NCBI RefSeq assembly: GCF_001005725.1
Contig: NZ_LBIC01000003.1
Span: 586,775-650,774, forward strand
Length of the DNA: 64,000 nt
DNA from: Sphingobium chungbukense
GTDB lineage: Bacteria > Pseudomonadota > Alphaproteobacteria > Sphingomonadales > Sphingomonadaceae
Direction: 5' to 3'
The notes beneath the pieces are model-generated. The model had not been told where the DNA came from, did not search any database, and saw only the letters and a list, made by a program, of their open reading frames with translations. Position 1 is the stretch's first letter; each line of letters opens with the position of its first letter. A program made the position numbers and the translations under genes. This document shows, piece by piece, positions 33,311 to 41,581 of the stretch.

Positions 33311-34045
33311 TCACCCCTCGATCAACCGCAGCAATTCGGGGAGCAATTGCCGGGCGTCGGCCACCGCGCCGACTTCGGCATAGCGGAAGATCGGTGCATC
33401 GGCGTCGCTGTTGATCGCAATGATGCGGGTGGCCGCGCCGATCCCGGCCAGATGCTGCGGCGTACCCGAAATGCCGGCCGCCAGATAGAGCCGCGGCGTC
33501 ACGAAATGGCCGGACTGGCCGATCTGGCGGGATACCGGCGCAAGGCCGAGGTCGACGGCGGGCAAGCTGGCGCCCAGTGCGCCGTCGAGTTTCCGCGCGA
33601 TGCCATCGAGCATGGCGAAACCGTCGGCATCCAGCCCGCGCCCGCCGCTCACGACCAGATGGGCGCCCTCCAGCGCGGCGTTCCGCGCGGACAGTTCGAC
33701 CCGGTCGATCGCCAGTACCGCGAGCGGCGCATGCCTGATCACATGATCGCCGGCAGGCGGTTCGTTCATGGTGGCGATGGCGATGCCCTGCGCCAGCCGC
33801 AGTTCAAGCCGGATGCGACCGCCATAGGCGGGGCGCGTCGCTATCAGCGTATCGCCATCGAAACCGATGTCCGACACGCGGCCCAGCAGGACCCCATCCA
33901 GACGGGCCGCCAGCACACCTGCCAGCACATCGCCATCCGGCGTGGCGGGGAGGATGAGCAGGGTGCGGTCCGGATACTGGTTCGGTGCGACCTCCCCGGC
34001 TTCGTTCGTGTCAAGGTCCACCCGAATGCGCCGCCAACCGCTCAT
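33311..34045 (-). CDS. etfA: Electron transfer flavoprotein alpha subunit, short form
   Basis: 244 residues against the usual 310-320. The C-terminal FAD domain is complete: VVSGGRGLDADGF, LGASLPAVDLG, QIGQSGHFVTPRLYLAAGISG (given in parts), QHLAG and IIAINSDADAPIF. The N-terminal domain, which normally packs on EtfB and is about 190 residues, is only about 115 long here. ETF passes electrons from flavin dehydrogenases to ETF-ubiquinone oxidoreductase. The start is fixed by the ATGA overlap with etfB, and no alternative upstream start makes sense. The pair lies at the end of the catabolic operon, next to a FAD dehydrogenase that may feed it. Confidence 0.85.
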   Translation of the reverse strand: MSGWRRIRVDLDTNEAGEVAPNQYPDRTLLILPATPDGDVLAGVLAARLDGVLLGRVSDIGFDGDTLIATRPAYGGRIRLELRLAQGIAIATMNEPPAGDHVIRHAPLAVLAIDRVELSARNAALEGAHLVVSGGRGLDADGFAMLDGIARKLDGALGASLPAVDLGLAPVSRQIGQSGHFVTPRLYLAAGISGTPQHLAGIGAATRIIAINSDADAPIFRYAEVGAVADARQLLPELLRLIEG

Positions 34046-34791
34046 AGCCGTCCATCCCGCAGCATTGCGGCAAGTGCGCGCGCCTGTTCCCCCACATCGC
34101 CGTCGATCATCCGGCAATCGGTGAACGACCGCGCGCCCGCCAGTCCGGCGCTGCCCGCGAGTTGAAGGCCGGTGGCGGCGACCGGCACCGGGTTCCGATG
34201 CACGATCGGAGCCTGGCGGGCCATCATGACATTCTTCATCAACGGCTTGCGCAACCGCGTGCGGCGGTCGTTGGTCACGCTGGCGACGATCGGGCGGTCC
34301 ACCGCCACCCATTCCTCATGACTGCCCGCTTCGCGCATCAGCCGCAGGGCAGGATTGGATTCCACCACCTGCGCGCGGCCGAAGAAAGGCAGGCCGAGGA
34401 TCGCAGCCAGCATCGGTGGGATCAACCCATCGTCGCAATCGCCAAATTCCCGGCCGATGAGAATGAGATCGGCGCCGGATGCCGCCAGCGCGAGGGTCCG
34501 CGCGACTGCCGCCTGATCCCAGGGCGTCGCGAGGGCCAGGGTCGATACGTCCGCCACATGCAGCGCGCAGACCGTGCGGGCAAGCCTTTCGGCTTCCGGG
34601 CCGCCCGCCACGACGGCGCTCAATGCTATGTCGGCCCGTGCATCGCGAATCTTGAGCGCAAGTTCCAGCGCCGCCTCGTCAAAGGGGCTGAGCAGCAGCC
34701 GGTCGCCCGATCGCGCGGGCAGGCCGCCGGGCACGGGCACGACCGGCCATTTGGGATCGAGCACGCCCGCGATCAGCACCACGATCCTCAT
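34042..34791 (-). CDS. etfB: Electron transfer flavoprotein beta subunit
   Basis: 249 residues, normal EtfB length. Visible: SPFDEAALELALKIRD, GPEAERLARTVCALHVADV, ADLILIGREFGDCDDGLIPPMLA (in parts) and LGLPFFGRA, the AMP-binding and subunit-contact regions of EtfB. It forms a dimer with the alpha subunit encoded by the overlapping downstream gene (ATGA at both ends). The recognition-loop region (RLRKPLMKNVMMARQAPI) is diverged from housekeeping EtfB, in line with a dedicated partner dehydrogenase in this operon. Confidence 0.88.
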   Translation of the reverse strand: MRIVVLIAGVLDPKWPVVPVPGGLPARSGDRLLLSPFDEAALELALKIRDARADIALSAVVAGGPEAERLARTVCALHVADVSTLALATPWDQAAVARTLALAASGADLILIGREFGDCDDGLIPPMLAAILGLPFFGRAQVVESNPALRLMREAGSHEEWVAVDRPIVASVTNDRRTRLRKPLMKNVMMARQAPIVHRNPVPVAATGLQLAGSAGLAGARSFTDCRMIDGDVGEQARALAAMLRDGRL

Positions 34792-36146
34792 GACGCCACC
34801 GCCTGCCCCGCGATCCGCCCGAACACCACCGCCTTGCCCAGCGCGGAACCGGTCATATAGGCCGCGCCGTGGAAGCCGCCGGTGACTTCGCCGGCGGCGT
34901 AAAGCCCCTTTATCCAACTCCCGTCGGCGCGCAGGACATGCGCGTCGGAATCGATGCGCAGGCCGCAATAGGTGCCGAACACCACGGCGGTCGAGGGATA
35001 GGCATAGAATGGCGCCCGATCGATCCGGCGCAAGGCGCCATGATGGTGGACAAGGTGCGACCGCCCGAAATCGGGATCGTGCCCGGCGTCGACATGGGCA
35101 TTGTAACGGTCCACCGTCGCCACCAGCACATCGGGTTCAATCTCGATCTGCGCGGCGAGGTCCGCCAACGTATCGCCGACATAGAAGAGCCCCTCCTCCA
35201 GCCGCCGCCCGAAATCCAGGATGCGAACGCGGTCGTCGCCGGTATCGAAAATCCCCTGGTCCATGATCTGATAGGCGCAATGCCAGGGCTGCGCCATCAC
35301 CGCGTCGCCCAGCAGCTTGTAGGAAATGCTTTCATCGACGAAACGCTGCCCGTCCTGATTGACGGCGATCGCGCCCTTGTAGACCGCTTGCAGGCTGTGG
35401 TCGTTGCTCTCGTCGGTCGGATGCTTGCCGAAGGTGCCCTTGACATAATCCATGTCGCGCAGCTCCGCACCCAGGGCCTGCGCCATTTGCAGGCCATCGC
35501 CCTGCGACCCCGCACCAGCGACGAACACCGCCGGGGCATAATGGGGGGCATAGCGATCGAGCAGCGCCGGATTCTTGGCAAAACCCCCGCTGGCGATGAT
35601 GACACCGCGCGCCGACTCCAGCGTTTCGCCGTTGTCGAGGACGACGCCGGTCACGCGACCGCCCGTATCCTGACGCAACGTCCGCGCTATGGTCTCGGTG
35701 CGATAGTCGATACGGCCGGTCGCCTCCGCCGCGGCTCGAAGAGCACGCACCATATCGGCAGGATCGACGCTGTGCACGCGCGGCACCGACTGACCCGCCG
35801 CCGTTTCGATCACCGGGCTGAACGTCACGCCGGCAGCCTTCAGCCACGAATAGGTGCCGAGTTGCGCATCGCAATAGGTGCGGACCAGATCCGCGTCGTT
35901 CACCCGCTGACCCACCTCGCGCAGGTCGGCGAACAGCAGGTCGGGGCCGTCGGCGACGCCCTGAGCGACTTGCAGATCGGTGCCGGCAAAGGCCAGGCAA
36001 CCGCCGCTCATGGCGGAAGACCCGCCGGATTCAGCCAGTTTCTCCAACAGCATGACCTTCAGGCCACGCTGCGCGGCGGACAAGGCCGCGGCCCAGCCCG
36101 CCGCCCCGCCACCAATGACGATCACATCCATCGTACCAGGGGTCAT
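34788..36146 (-). CDS. FAD-dependent dehydrogenase, fumarate reductase/KstD-like flavoprotein
   Basis: 452 residues. The N-terminal Rossmann FAD motif (VIVIGGGAAGWAAALSAA, residues about 8-25), the SGGSSAMSGG loop, GVIIASGGFAKNP and the C-terminal GLYAAGEVTGGFHG match the flavoproteins that include fumarate reductase, 3-ketosteroid dehydrogenase and tricarballylate dehydrogenase. Such enzymes add or remove hydrogen at an activated C-C bond. There is no signal peptide. The start overlaps the racemase-like gene stop by ATGA; ATG 36131 is an alternative. Directly upstream of etfBA, so it may donate electrons to that ETF. The substrate cannot be read from sequence. Confidence 0.85.
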   Translation of the reverse strand: MTPGTMDVIVIGGGAAGWAAALSAAQRGLKVMLLEKLAESGGSSAMSGGCLAFAGTDLQVAQGVADGPDLLFADLREVGQRVNDADLVRTYCDAQLGTYSWLKAAGVTFSPVIETAAGQSVPRVHSVDPADMVRALRAAAEATGRIDYRTETIARTLRQDTGGRVTGVVLDNGETLESARGVIIASGGFAKNPALLDRYAPHYAPAVFVAGAGSQGDGLQMAQALGAELRDMDYVKGTFGKHPTDESNDHSLQAVYKGAIAVNQDGQRFVDESISYKLLGDAVMAQPWHCAYQIMDQGIFDTGDDRVRILDFGRRLEEGLFYVGDTLADLAAQIEIEPDVLVATVDRYNAHVDAGHDPDFGRSHLVHHHGALRRIDRAPFYAYPSTAVVFGTYCGLRIDSDAHVLRADGSWIKGLYAAGEVTGGFHGAAYMTGSALGKAVVFGRIAGQAVAS

Positions 36147-36943
36147 GCCGGGTTCAATCCGTAGAAATCGAGAATCTCGGCGCGCCGCACCGGATCGGGG
36201 ATCGCCCCGAAATAGCCGGTGCCTTCTGCCTGCATACCGCTCCGGCGGGCATCCACCGCCGCTTCCGCCGCCCGCACCCAGGCACCGAGGGAATCGATCA
36301 CCGGCACGCCGTCGACTTCGCTGACGCCGTTCATCGCCAGCAGCACGTTGAGCGGCGCCTCCCCCGGCACGATCGCTTCCGCGCCTCTGCCGATCAGATC
36401 GCGGGCCGCATCCCGAAAGCGATCGATCAGCCGGCCGGGACTGGCGAAACCGGCGAGCACATCCGTGAACCGGAAACCCACGTCGCAGGCGCCTACCAGA
36501 CGGCAACCAAGGCCGTGGCGGCGGACATTGTCGCGGTACAGTTCGGCCAGTTCGGGAATGAACACCAGCGCCCCGAATTTGCGTCCGTCGTCTACCGCCG
36601 CCCGCGCCGCGCATTCGCCATAGCCCACCACCGGCATGTCGACCAAAGCGCGGATTTCCCGCAATCCCGGTTCCGGCAGTGTACTCAAGGCGAAGGCGTC
36701 ATAGCCTTGCCGTTCCGCTATCAACGCACCCTGAAGGAACTGGATCGCGTGCAGGAACTGGAAGCCGACATGCTTGATGTCGTCACCCGGATAGTTGGTC
36801 CGGTATGTGCCCTCGCGCATGCCGTGCATATCGATCACCGTGTCGGGCCGCGCCACCCGCCTGAAATGCGCCTTCAACGCATCGTCATAGGCGGCAAGGT
36901 CGCTGAGGACCGTGAAGCTCTGGTGCCAGATATGGATGCCCAT
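36143..36943 (-). CDS. Asp/Glu/hydantoin racemase-fold protein lacking both catalytic cysteines
   Basis: 266 residues. Overall layout follows the Asp/Glu racemase superfamily (hydantoin racemase, maleate isomerase): GIHIWHQSF start, YDAFALSTLPEPGLREIRALVDMPVVGYGE (read in parts) and a second-half IVPGEAPLN. In active racemases the first site is a Cys in an IACFSDPGL-like motif and the second a Cys in a GCAG-like motif. Here these positions read Thr88 and Glu195. It lies between the FAD dehydrogenase (ATGA overlap) and the HsaA-like oxygenase (3-bp gap), so it belongs to the same operon. It may catalyse decarboxylation, isomerisation by other residues, or a non-catalytic role. Confidence 0.75.
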   Translation of the reverse strand: MGIHIWHQSFTVLSDLAAYDDALKAHFRRVARPDTVIDMHGMREGTYRTNYPGDDIKHVGFQFLHAIQFLQGALIAERQGYDAFALSTLPEPGLREIRALVDMPVVGYGECAARAAVDDGRKFGALVFIPELAELYRDNVRRHGLGCRLVGACDVGFRFTDVLAGFASPGRLIDRFRDAARDLIGRGAEAIVPGEAPLNVLLAMNGVSEVDGVPVIDSLGAWVRAAEAAVDARRSGMQAEGTGYFGAIPDPVRRAEILDFYGLNPA

Positions 36944-36946
36944 GGC

Positions 36947-38149
36947 TCAGCCCGCCTTGGGCTTTTCATAGAGCATCGGCGGCAATTCCCCGCTCAGCAG
37001 ATAGCCGCCCAGCGCCGCCGCATTATTGTCGGCATCCTGGGTCACGTGATTGGCGGCCACCAGCGTGTCACGCAGATAGCGCTGGATCGGATTGGATTTG
37101 TACACGCCCCGCGCGCCGGTACATTTGTAGAGCGTCAGCACCGCCTCCTCGCACTCACGTCCGATGCGGGCCATGTCGAGCATATAATGGATGCGATCGT
37201 CGGTGGATACCAGTTCGCGCCGTTCGACGATCTGCGTGCAATGCGCCATCATCTGTTCCATGCGGGCCTGCGATGCGCGGACCTTGGCCACCGCATTGGC
37301 GAGCCGGTCCTTCACATAGGGGCTGAGCCGTGTCGCTGCGCCGGTGCCATTGTCGACCCGCACCTGCATCTGGTCGATGAAGACGTCGATCGCCCCCTGC
37401 GCGAAACCGATGATCACCGACGATACGGACGAATAGAAGATCATGGCGAAGGGGAAGAGATAGTTGGTCGGCCGGTCGTCCATCTTGTAATCGATCATCG
37501 AATGGGCGCGATGGTCGGGGATGAAGGCATCCTTGATCAGCAGGCTCTTGGAGCCGGTGCCCGACAGGCCGAACGTGTACCAGTCGTCGATGATCTCATA
37601 ATCCTCGCGCTTGACCAGCAGGGCATGGCGATCGACCGGCACGCCTTTCTCATTGCGTTCCAGCGCGCCGATGAAGGCCCAGGCGCCATGGTCGCTGCCG
37701 CTGGAGGTGGGCCAACGGCCCTTGAGGCGCCAGCCGCCCTCAACCTTGGTCAGTTCACCCATAGGCGGATAGGAGGAGGCGATGATGGTCTGGTCATCCT
37801 CGCCCCACACATCCTGCGCGGCGCGATCCTCCATCAGGCCGAATTCCCAGTTGTGGACACCTAGGATCATCATCGCCCAGGCGCTGGCGCAGCAGCCCCG
37901 GCCCAGTTCCCCCAGCACCCGCATGAAGACGATGGGGTTCATTTCCCACCCGCCATAGGCCTTGGGCTGAAGGATGCGGAAGAAACCGGCGTCGCGGAAC
38001 ATGGCGATCACATCGTCGGGCACCCGGCGCGCTTCCTCGATCGCGTCGGCGCGGGCGCGCAGGCCCGGCACCATCGCGAGGGCGCGGGCGACCAGTTCAT
38101 CGGGCGTCGGAATTTCGCTGGCCTTCTGGCCCAGAACGGCAACGGACAT
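36947..38149 (-). CDS. Flavin-dependent aromatic monooxygenase, HsaA-like
   Basis: 400 residues with the acyl-CoA-dehydrogenase fold but the signature of group D two-component monooxygenases such as HsaA: ILQPKAYGGWEM, GRGCCASAWAMMILGVHNW (in parts), IIASSYPPMG and GRWPTSSGSDHGAWAFIG. HsaA hydroxylates a phenolic ring to a catechol using FMNH2 supplied by HsaB. The reductase gene lies immediately upstream. Two starts are possible: ATG 38149 has a strong AAGGAGA 7 nt upstream, while ATG 38179 overlaps the reductase stop by ATGA. The substrate is a phenol of unknown kind. Confidence 0.87.
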   Translation of the reverse strand: MSVAVLGQKASEIPTPDELVARALAMVPGLRARADAIEEARRVPDDVIAMFRDAGFFRILQPKAYGGWEMNPIVFMRVLGELGRGCCASAWAMMILGVHNWEFGLMEDRAAQDVWGEDDQTIIASSYPPMGELTKVEGGWRLKGRWPTSSGSDHGAWAFIGALERNEKGVPVDRHALLVKREDYEIIDDWYTFGLSGTGSKSLLIKDAFIPDHRAHSMIDYKMDDRPTNYLFPFAMIFYSSVSSVIIGFAQGAIDVFIDQMQVRVDNGTGAATRLSPYVKDRLANAVAKVRASQARMEQMMAHCTQIVERRELVSTDDRIHYMLDMARIGRECEEAVLTLYKCTGARGVYKSNPIQRYLRDTLVAANHVTQDADNNAAALGGYLLSGELPPMLYEKPKAG

Positions 38150-38175
38150 GGCCGGCTCTCCTTGTTTCTGATTGT

Positions 38176-38721
38176 TCATGGGATGGGACGTTCGGGCAGG
38201 AAGGCCCCATCGAAATAGATGAGCGGATCGCCGCCCGGCTCGCGCAGCAGCACGCCCAGCACGTCGCAGATGAAGATGTCGTGCGTGCTGGCCTCGATGC
38301 TTTCGCTCACCAGGCAGTCGAAGCTCGCGAGCGCGCTGCCGAGCAAGGGCGCTCCGCTGGTGGCGGTCAGCCAGTTGCCCTCGCCGAATTTCTCCTCCGG
38401 CGGGACACCACCGGCGAAGCGCTTGGCGAGCGGCAGGGCATCCCCGCCCAATATGTTGACGCCCAGGATGCGCGACTGGCTGATGATATTATGCGCCCAG
38501 GTCGAGCGGTTGATGCAGACCAGCAGCCGCGCCGGTTCGGCCGTGACGGACGCCACCGCCGTCGCCGTCAGCCCGGCCCACCCCTCCCGCCCCTGACCCG
38601 GTGCGACCGACGTGATGATCGTGCAGGCCCCGGCCAGACGCCGCATGCCCTGCCGGAACAGGTCCGGCTTGGGCGCCATGGGCGGCGACGGCGGGACGGG
38701 ATGGGCGAGCGCGGCGGCCAT
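38176..38721 (-). CDS. Flavin reductase, HsaB-like partner of the monooxygenase
   Basis: 181 residues of the flavin-reductase split-barrel family: LFRQGMRRLAGACTIITS, GWAGLTATAVASVTAEPARLLVCINRSTWAH (in parts), ILGVNILGGD and HDIFICDVLGV. It uses NAD(P)H to reduce flavin, which diffuses to the HsaA-like oxygenase downstream. GGAGAGG lies about 9 nt before ATG 38721. The first 20 residues are Pro/Ala-rich and may be dispensable (M at residue 15). Four bp separate the gene from the hydrolase upstream, so all catabolic genes form one operon. Confidence 0.87.
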   Translation of the reverse strand: MAAALAHPVPPSPPMAPKPDLFRQGMRRLAGACTIITSVAPGQGREGWAGLTATAVASVTAEPARLLVCINRSTWAHNIISQSRILGVNILGGDALPLAKRFAGGVPPEEKFGEGNWLTATSGAPLLGSALASFDCLVSESIEASTHDIFICDVLGVLLREPGGDPLIYFDGAFLPERPIP

Positions 38722-38726
38722 GGCTT

Positions 38727-39614
38727 TCAGACCTCTCCGGTGGTCAGATATTTGACCACCACGGCATCGAATTCCTCGGGGCTTTCATATTGCGGCCAGT
38801 GCCCGCAATCCTTCCGCATGACGTAGAGCTTGCCTTTCTTGAGGCGCGGCAGGGCGGCCTCGGCGGCGGGGACGTCATGGATCGGATTGTGCGTGGTCCA
38901 GAGCAACAGCGCTTCCTGCTCGATCTTTTCCAGTTCCATCGCGTCGGGCATCGACTGGCCGCCGCCGGCCTTGGCCTGGTTCAGCCGGGCGAAGACGAGC
39001 GGCGCGGACTTCTGGAAATCGGGCCGCGAATAGATAGCGAGGCGGGATTCGATCAGCTCGTCGGTCAGAAGGTCCCAATTGCCTTCATAGATGAGCCACT
39101 GCATCCGTTCCCTGATGCTCTCGAAGCTGGGCGGCTTGCCGTAATTCTTCTCGGTCAGCGTGGCGAGGTTCACCAGATCCTGCCGCCCCTTGTCGGTCAT
39201 GATCGGAATGCCGCCCGCCGTGTTGAGGATCAGGCGCAGGCAGCGTTCGGGATATTTGACCGCGAACAGGCCGGTTACGAGACCTCCCAGCGATTCCCCG
39301 GAAATATGCGCCTTCTCGATGCCAAGCGCGTCCATCAGCTCCTTGAGCTGATCGGCATAGATGCTGGCGGGATATTCGATGTCGGTCTTCTTTTCCGATA
39401 GCCCATGACCGACGAAATCGAAGGCGATGACGTGGAAATGCTCGCCCAGCGGCACCACATTCTTTGAATAGGCCTCGATATGGCCGCCAATGCCGTGCAT
39501 CAAGAACAGGGCTTCGGGTTTGCCCTTGCCCGCTTCGGCAATGCGCACGCGGCCGAAGCTGGGCGTGTCGACATAGCGAATTTCGGCGCCGAGAAAATCG
39601 ATCCAGATAGACAT
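38727..39614 (-). CDS. Meta-cleavage product hydrolase (HsaD/BphD/MhpC-like)
   Basis: 295 residues, alpha/beta hydrolase. Nucleophile S108 in GESLGG, H272 in DCGHWPQYESPEEF and the oxyanion-loop region LMHGIGGHIEAYSKN fit C-C hydrolases that cleave the ring-opened dienoate made by the extradiol dioxygenase. At the place where the catalytic Asp is expected (W-G-R-D-D in BphD, by memory) the sequence is WTTHNPIHDVP, so the acid is either displaced to the HDVP aspartate or replaced by Asn. Upstream is the dioxygenase gene (30-bp gap) and downstream the reductase. Confidence 0.85.
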   Translation of the reverse strand: MSIWIDFLGAEIRYVDTPSFGRVRIAEAGKGKPEALFLMHGIGGHIEAYSKNVVPLGEHFHVIAFDFVGHGLSEKKTDIEYPASIYADQLKELMDALGIEKAHISGESLGGLVTGLFAVKYPERCLRLILNTAGGIPIMTDKGRQDLVNLATLTEKNYGKPPSFESIRERMQWLIYEGNWDLLTDELIESRLAIYSRPDFQKSAPLVFARLNQAKAGGGQSMPDAMELEKIEQEALLLWTTHNPIHDVPAAEAALPRLKKGKLYVMRKDCGHWPQYESPEEFDAVVVKYLTTGEV

Positions 39615-39644
39615 AATTGCTCCCTGATTGGGTTGGGGCCGTTG

Positions 39645-40544
39645 TCAGTCGGCCATGTTCATGTTGCGGGCGTGACCCCAGTCCGACATGCGGTCGTAGA
39701 TTTGCGGTTCCCAGCTCACCTCGTCGATCACCAGACCGCCATGACCCAGTTCCATCCCGAAGCCCGAAGGGGTCCGCATGTAGAAGCTGAACATCTGGTC
39801 ATTGGGGTGATGGCCCAGTTCCAGGACGATCGGGATGCCGGCCTTCTTGGCGCGGTCGCAGGCCAGGCCGACGTCGTTCATGTCCCGATATTCCAGCATC
39901 AGATGATTGAGCCGCTTGGACGACGGGAAGGAACCGGTCGCGAGCGAGTGGTGACGGCCGGTCGCGCTATGGAAGAAGGTCGCGTCCGCATAGACGCCGG
40001 GGGCGATCAACTGCCGGATGCGGTCGCTGTAGCGCAGACCCAATATGTCGCGATACCAGGCGACGCCCTCGTCATAATCGCGCGAGACCGGCAGGATATG
40101 GCCGATGCCGAGATCGCCGGTCATGAAGCCGGGACCGCGCAGGATGGGCGAAAGATTGCCGCCATCCGGGATCAGGCCGGTCCGTCCGCTGAAAAATTCA
40201 TGGATGACCCCATTGGGATCGGTAAGGCTGTAGAGCCGCGTGACAGAGCGCGCCGACGCCCGTTGCGCATCTTCCTCCCGCACATCCGCTCCCTTGGAGC
40301 GAAGGGCGGCGACATAGGCTTCCAGTTCCTCGGCCGAACCGACATCCCAACCCGCATGGGTCAGGTCATCCTCCGTCGCCTGTGTCGCCAGCATCCGCCA
40401 GGGATGATCGTCCATGCGCAGCCCCAGGCTGCCGTCGGGGGTCGTCGTCGTGCCAAGACCTACGATGTCGGTGGCAAAGCCCCGCCAGGCCGCCAGGTCG
40501 CTGACGCCAAAAACCACATAGGCGAGATTCTGCAGTTCTGCCAT
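39645..40544 (-). CDS. Extradiol ring-cleavage dioxygenase (HsaC/BphC-like)
   Basis: 299 residues, a two-domain vicinal-oxygen-chelate protein. In the C-terminal domain the Fe(II) ligands are visible: H149 (GIGHILPV), H214 (LNHLMLEYRD) and E265 (GFGMELGHGG), together with active-site H199 and Y255. It opens a catechol next to the hydroxyls, consuming O2. Together with the HsaAB-like oxygenase and the hydrolase it forms a complete phenol-to-catechol-to-cleaved-acid route. The substrate side of the pocket cannot be read. First gene of the operon; CAGGAG precedes ATG 40544. The promoter region is shared with the divergent LysR gene. Confidence 0.9.
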   Translation of the reverse strand: MAELQNLAYVVFGVSDLAAWRGFATDIVGLGTTTTPDGSLGLRMDDHPWRMLATQATEDDLTHAGWDVGSAEELEAYVAALRSKGADVREEDAQRASARSVTRLYSLTDPNGVIHEFFSGRTGLIPDGGNLSPILRGPGFMTGDLGIGHILPVSRDYDEGVAWYRDILGLRYSDRIRQLIAPGVYADATFFHSATGRHHSLATGSFPSSKRLNHLMLEYRDMNDVGLACDRAKKAGIPIVLELGHHPNDQMFSFYMRTPSGFGMELGHGGLVIDEVSWEPQIYDRMSDWGHARNMNMAD

Positions 40545-40627
40545 CGATCCACTCCTGCCTCTCGCTTGCCGCGAGCTGATGGGACTGGATTAGCGCCGCC
40601 CGCCTATTGTCAGAAACGATATATTTA

Positions 40628-40640
40628 GATAGTCACTATC
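40628..40640. promoter_or_regulatory. Candidate LysR operator, copy A
   Basis: GATAGTCACTATC is a perfect dyad (GATAGT-C-ACTATC) in the spacer between the dioxygenase operon and the LysR gene. An 11-of-13 match, GATAATCGCTATC, lies at 43057 in the next divergent spacer. Shared position and sequence suggest a common regulator, most likely the LysR protein encoded at 40668. Confidence 0.6.
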
Positions 40641-40667
40641 ACCACAAACGATTAATGAGCGAGAGCG

Positions 40668-41570
40668 ATGCAACTGAGGGATTTCGACGTCAACCTGCTG
40701 GTCACGATGGAAGCGATCTGGACCAACCGCAACGTGTCCAATGCGGCAAAGACGCTGAACCTGGCCCAGTCCACGGTCAGCGCCGCGCTCAACCGGCTGC
40801 GGCTAGCGCTGGACGATGAACTGTTCACCTGGACGGGCAGCGAGATGGTGCCGACGCCGCTGGCGGAACAGATCATGCCCGACGTATCACAATTGCTGAA
40901 CGGCGTGCGCGCCGTCATCACCAAGTCGCGTGGTCAGATCGACACTGTCGAACGGCGCCTGGTGATTGCGACGGCAGACTATGTCGCGGCATTGGTCGGC
41001 GGCCAGTTGCTGATGCGGGCGGCCAGCGAGGCACCACAACTATCCTTCGACTTTGTGGAGATCAGACCACAATTTCTTAATCGCTCGACACGGCCGGACA
41101 TCGATCTCTTCATCTTTCCGTCCAATGCCCTGCGCGTATCGGGGATGGAGCGGCAATTGCTCTATCGTGACAGCTATGTCTGCATCGGCGCAGAAGACAA
41201 TGACGCGCTCTATCCCGGCATGTCGGCCGACGCATTCCTGGGGCTGCGCCATGTCGGCTATTCGGCGCTACCCCGCGTATCCTTCAACCACGAAACGATG
41301 CTGTGGGACGAATTGGGCAAGGCCCAGAATCTGCGACTGACCATGGGCAACTATCTGATCTTTGCCCGGATCGTCGCGAGCAGCGACGCGGTGGCGATCC
41401 TGCCCAAGCGGCTGGCCGTGACGCTCCAGGGAGAATGGAAGCTCAAATGGATCGAGCCCCCCCTCCCCACTCCCGAAATCGATATCTCGGCCACATGGCG
41501 ACCGGATCAATCGAAGGATATCGCGCTTACCTGGCTGCGTCAGGCGCTAGTCGATATCATGGGGGATTAG
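40668..41570 (+). CDS. LysR-family regulator (NodD-like), probable regulator of the catabolic locus
   Basis: 300 residues. It starts MQLRDFDVNLLVTMEAI, the NodD/NahR-type LysR opening, with helix-turn-helix NVSNAAKTLNLAQSTVSAALNRLR (in parts, residues about 22-45), and an effector domain. NahR/NodD-type regulators respond to aromatic compounds. It is divergent from the dioxygenase operon and convergent, 11 bp apart, with the FAD dehydrogenase gene at 41582. I infer control of both arms of the locus through the GATARTCRCTATC sites. Confidence 0.88.
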   Translation: MQLRDFDVNLLVTMEAIWTNRNVSNAAKTLNLAQSTVSAALNRLRLALDDELFTWTGSEMVPTPLAEQIMPDVSQLLNGVRAVITKSRGQIDTVERRLVIATADYVAALVGGQLLMRAASEAPQLSFDFVEIRPQFLNRSTRPDIDLFIFPSNALRVSGMERQLLYRDSYVCIGAEDNDALYPGMSADAFLGLRHVGYSALPRVSFNHETMLWDELGKAQNLRLTMGNYLIFARIVASSDAVAILPKRLAVTLQGEWKLKWIEPPLPTPEIDISATWRPDQSKDIALTWLRQALVDIMGD

Positions 41571-41581
41571 GGCCCGGCAGG

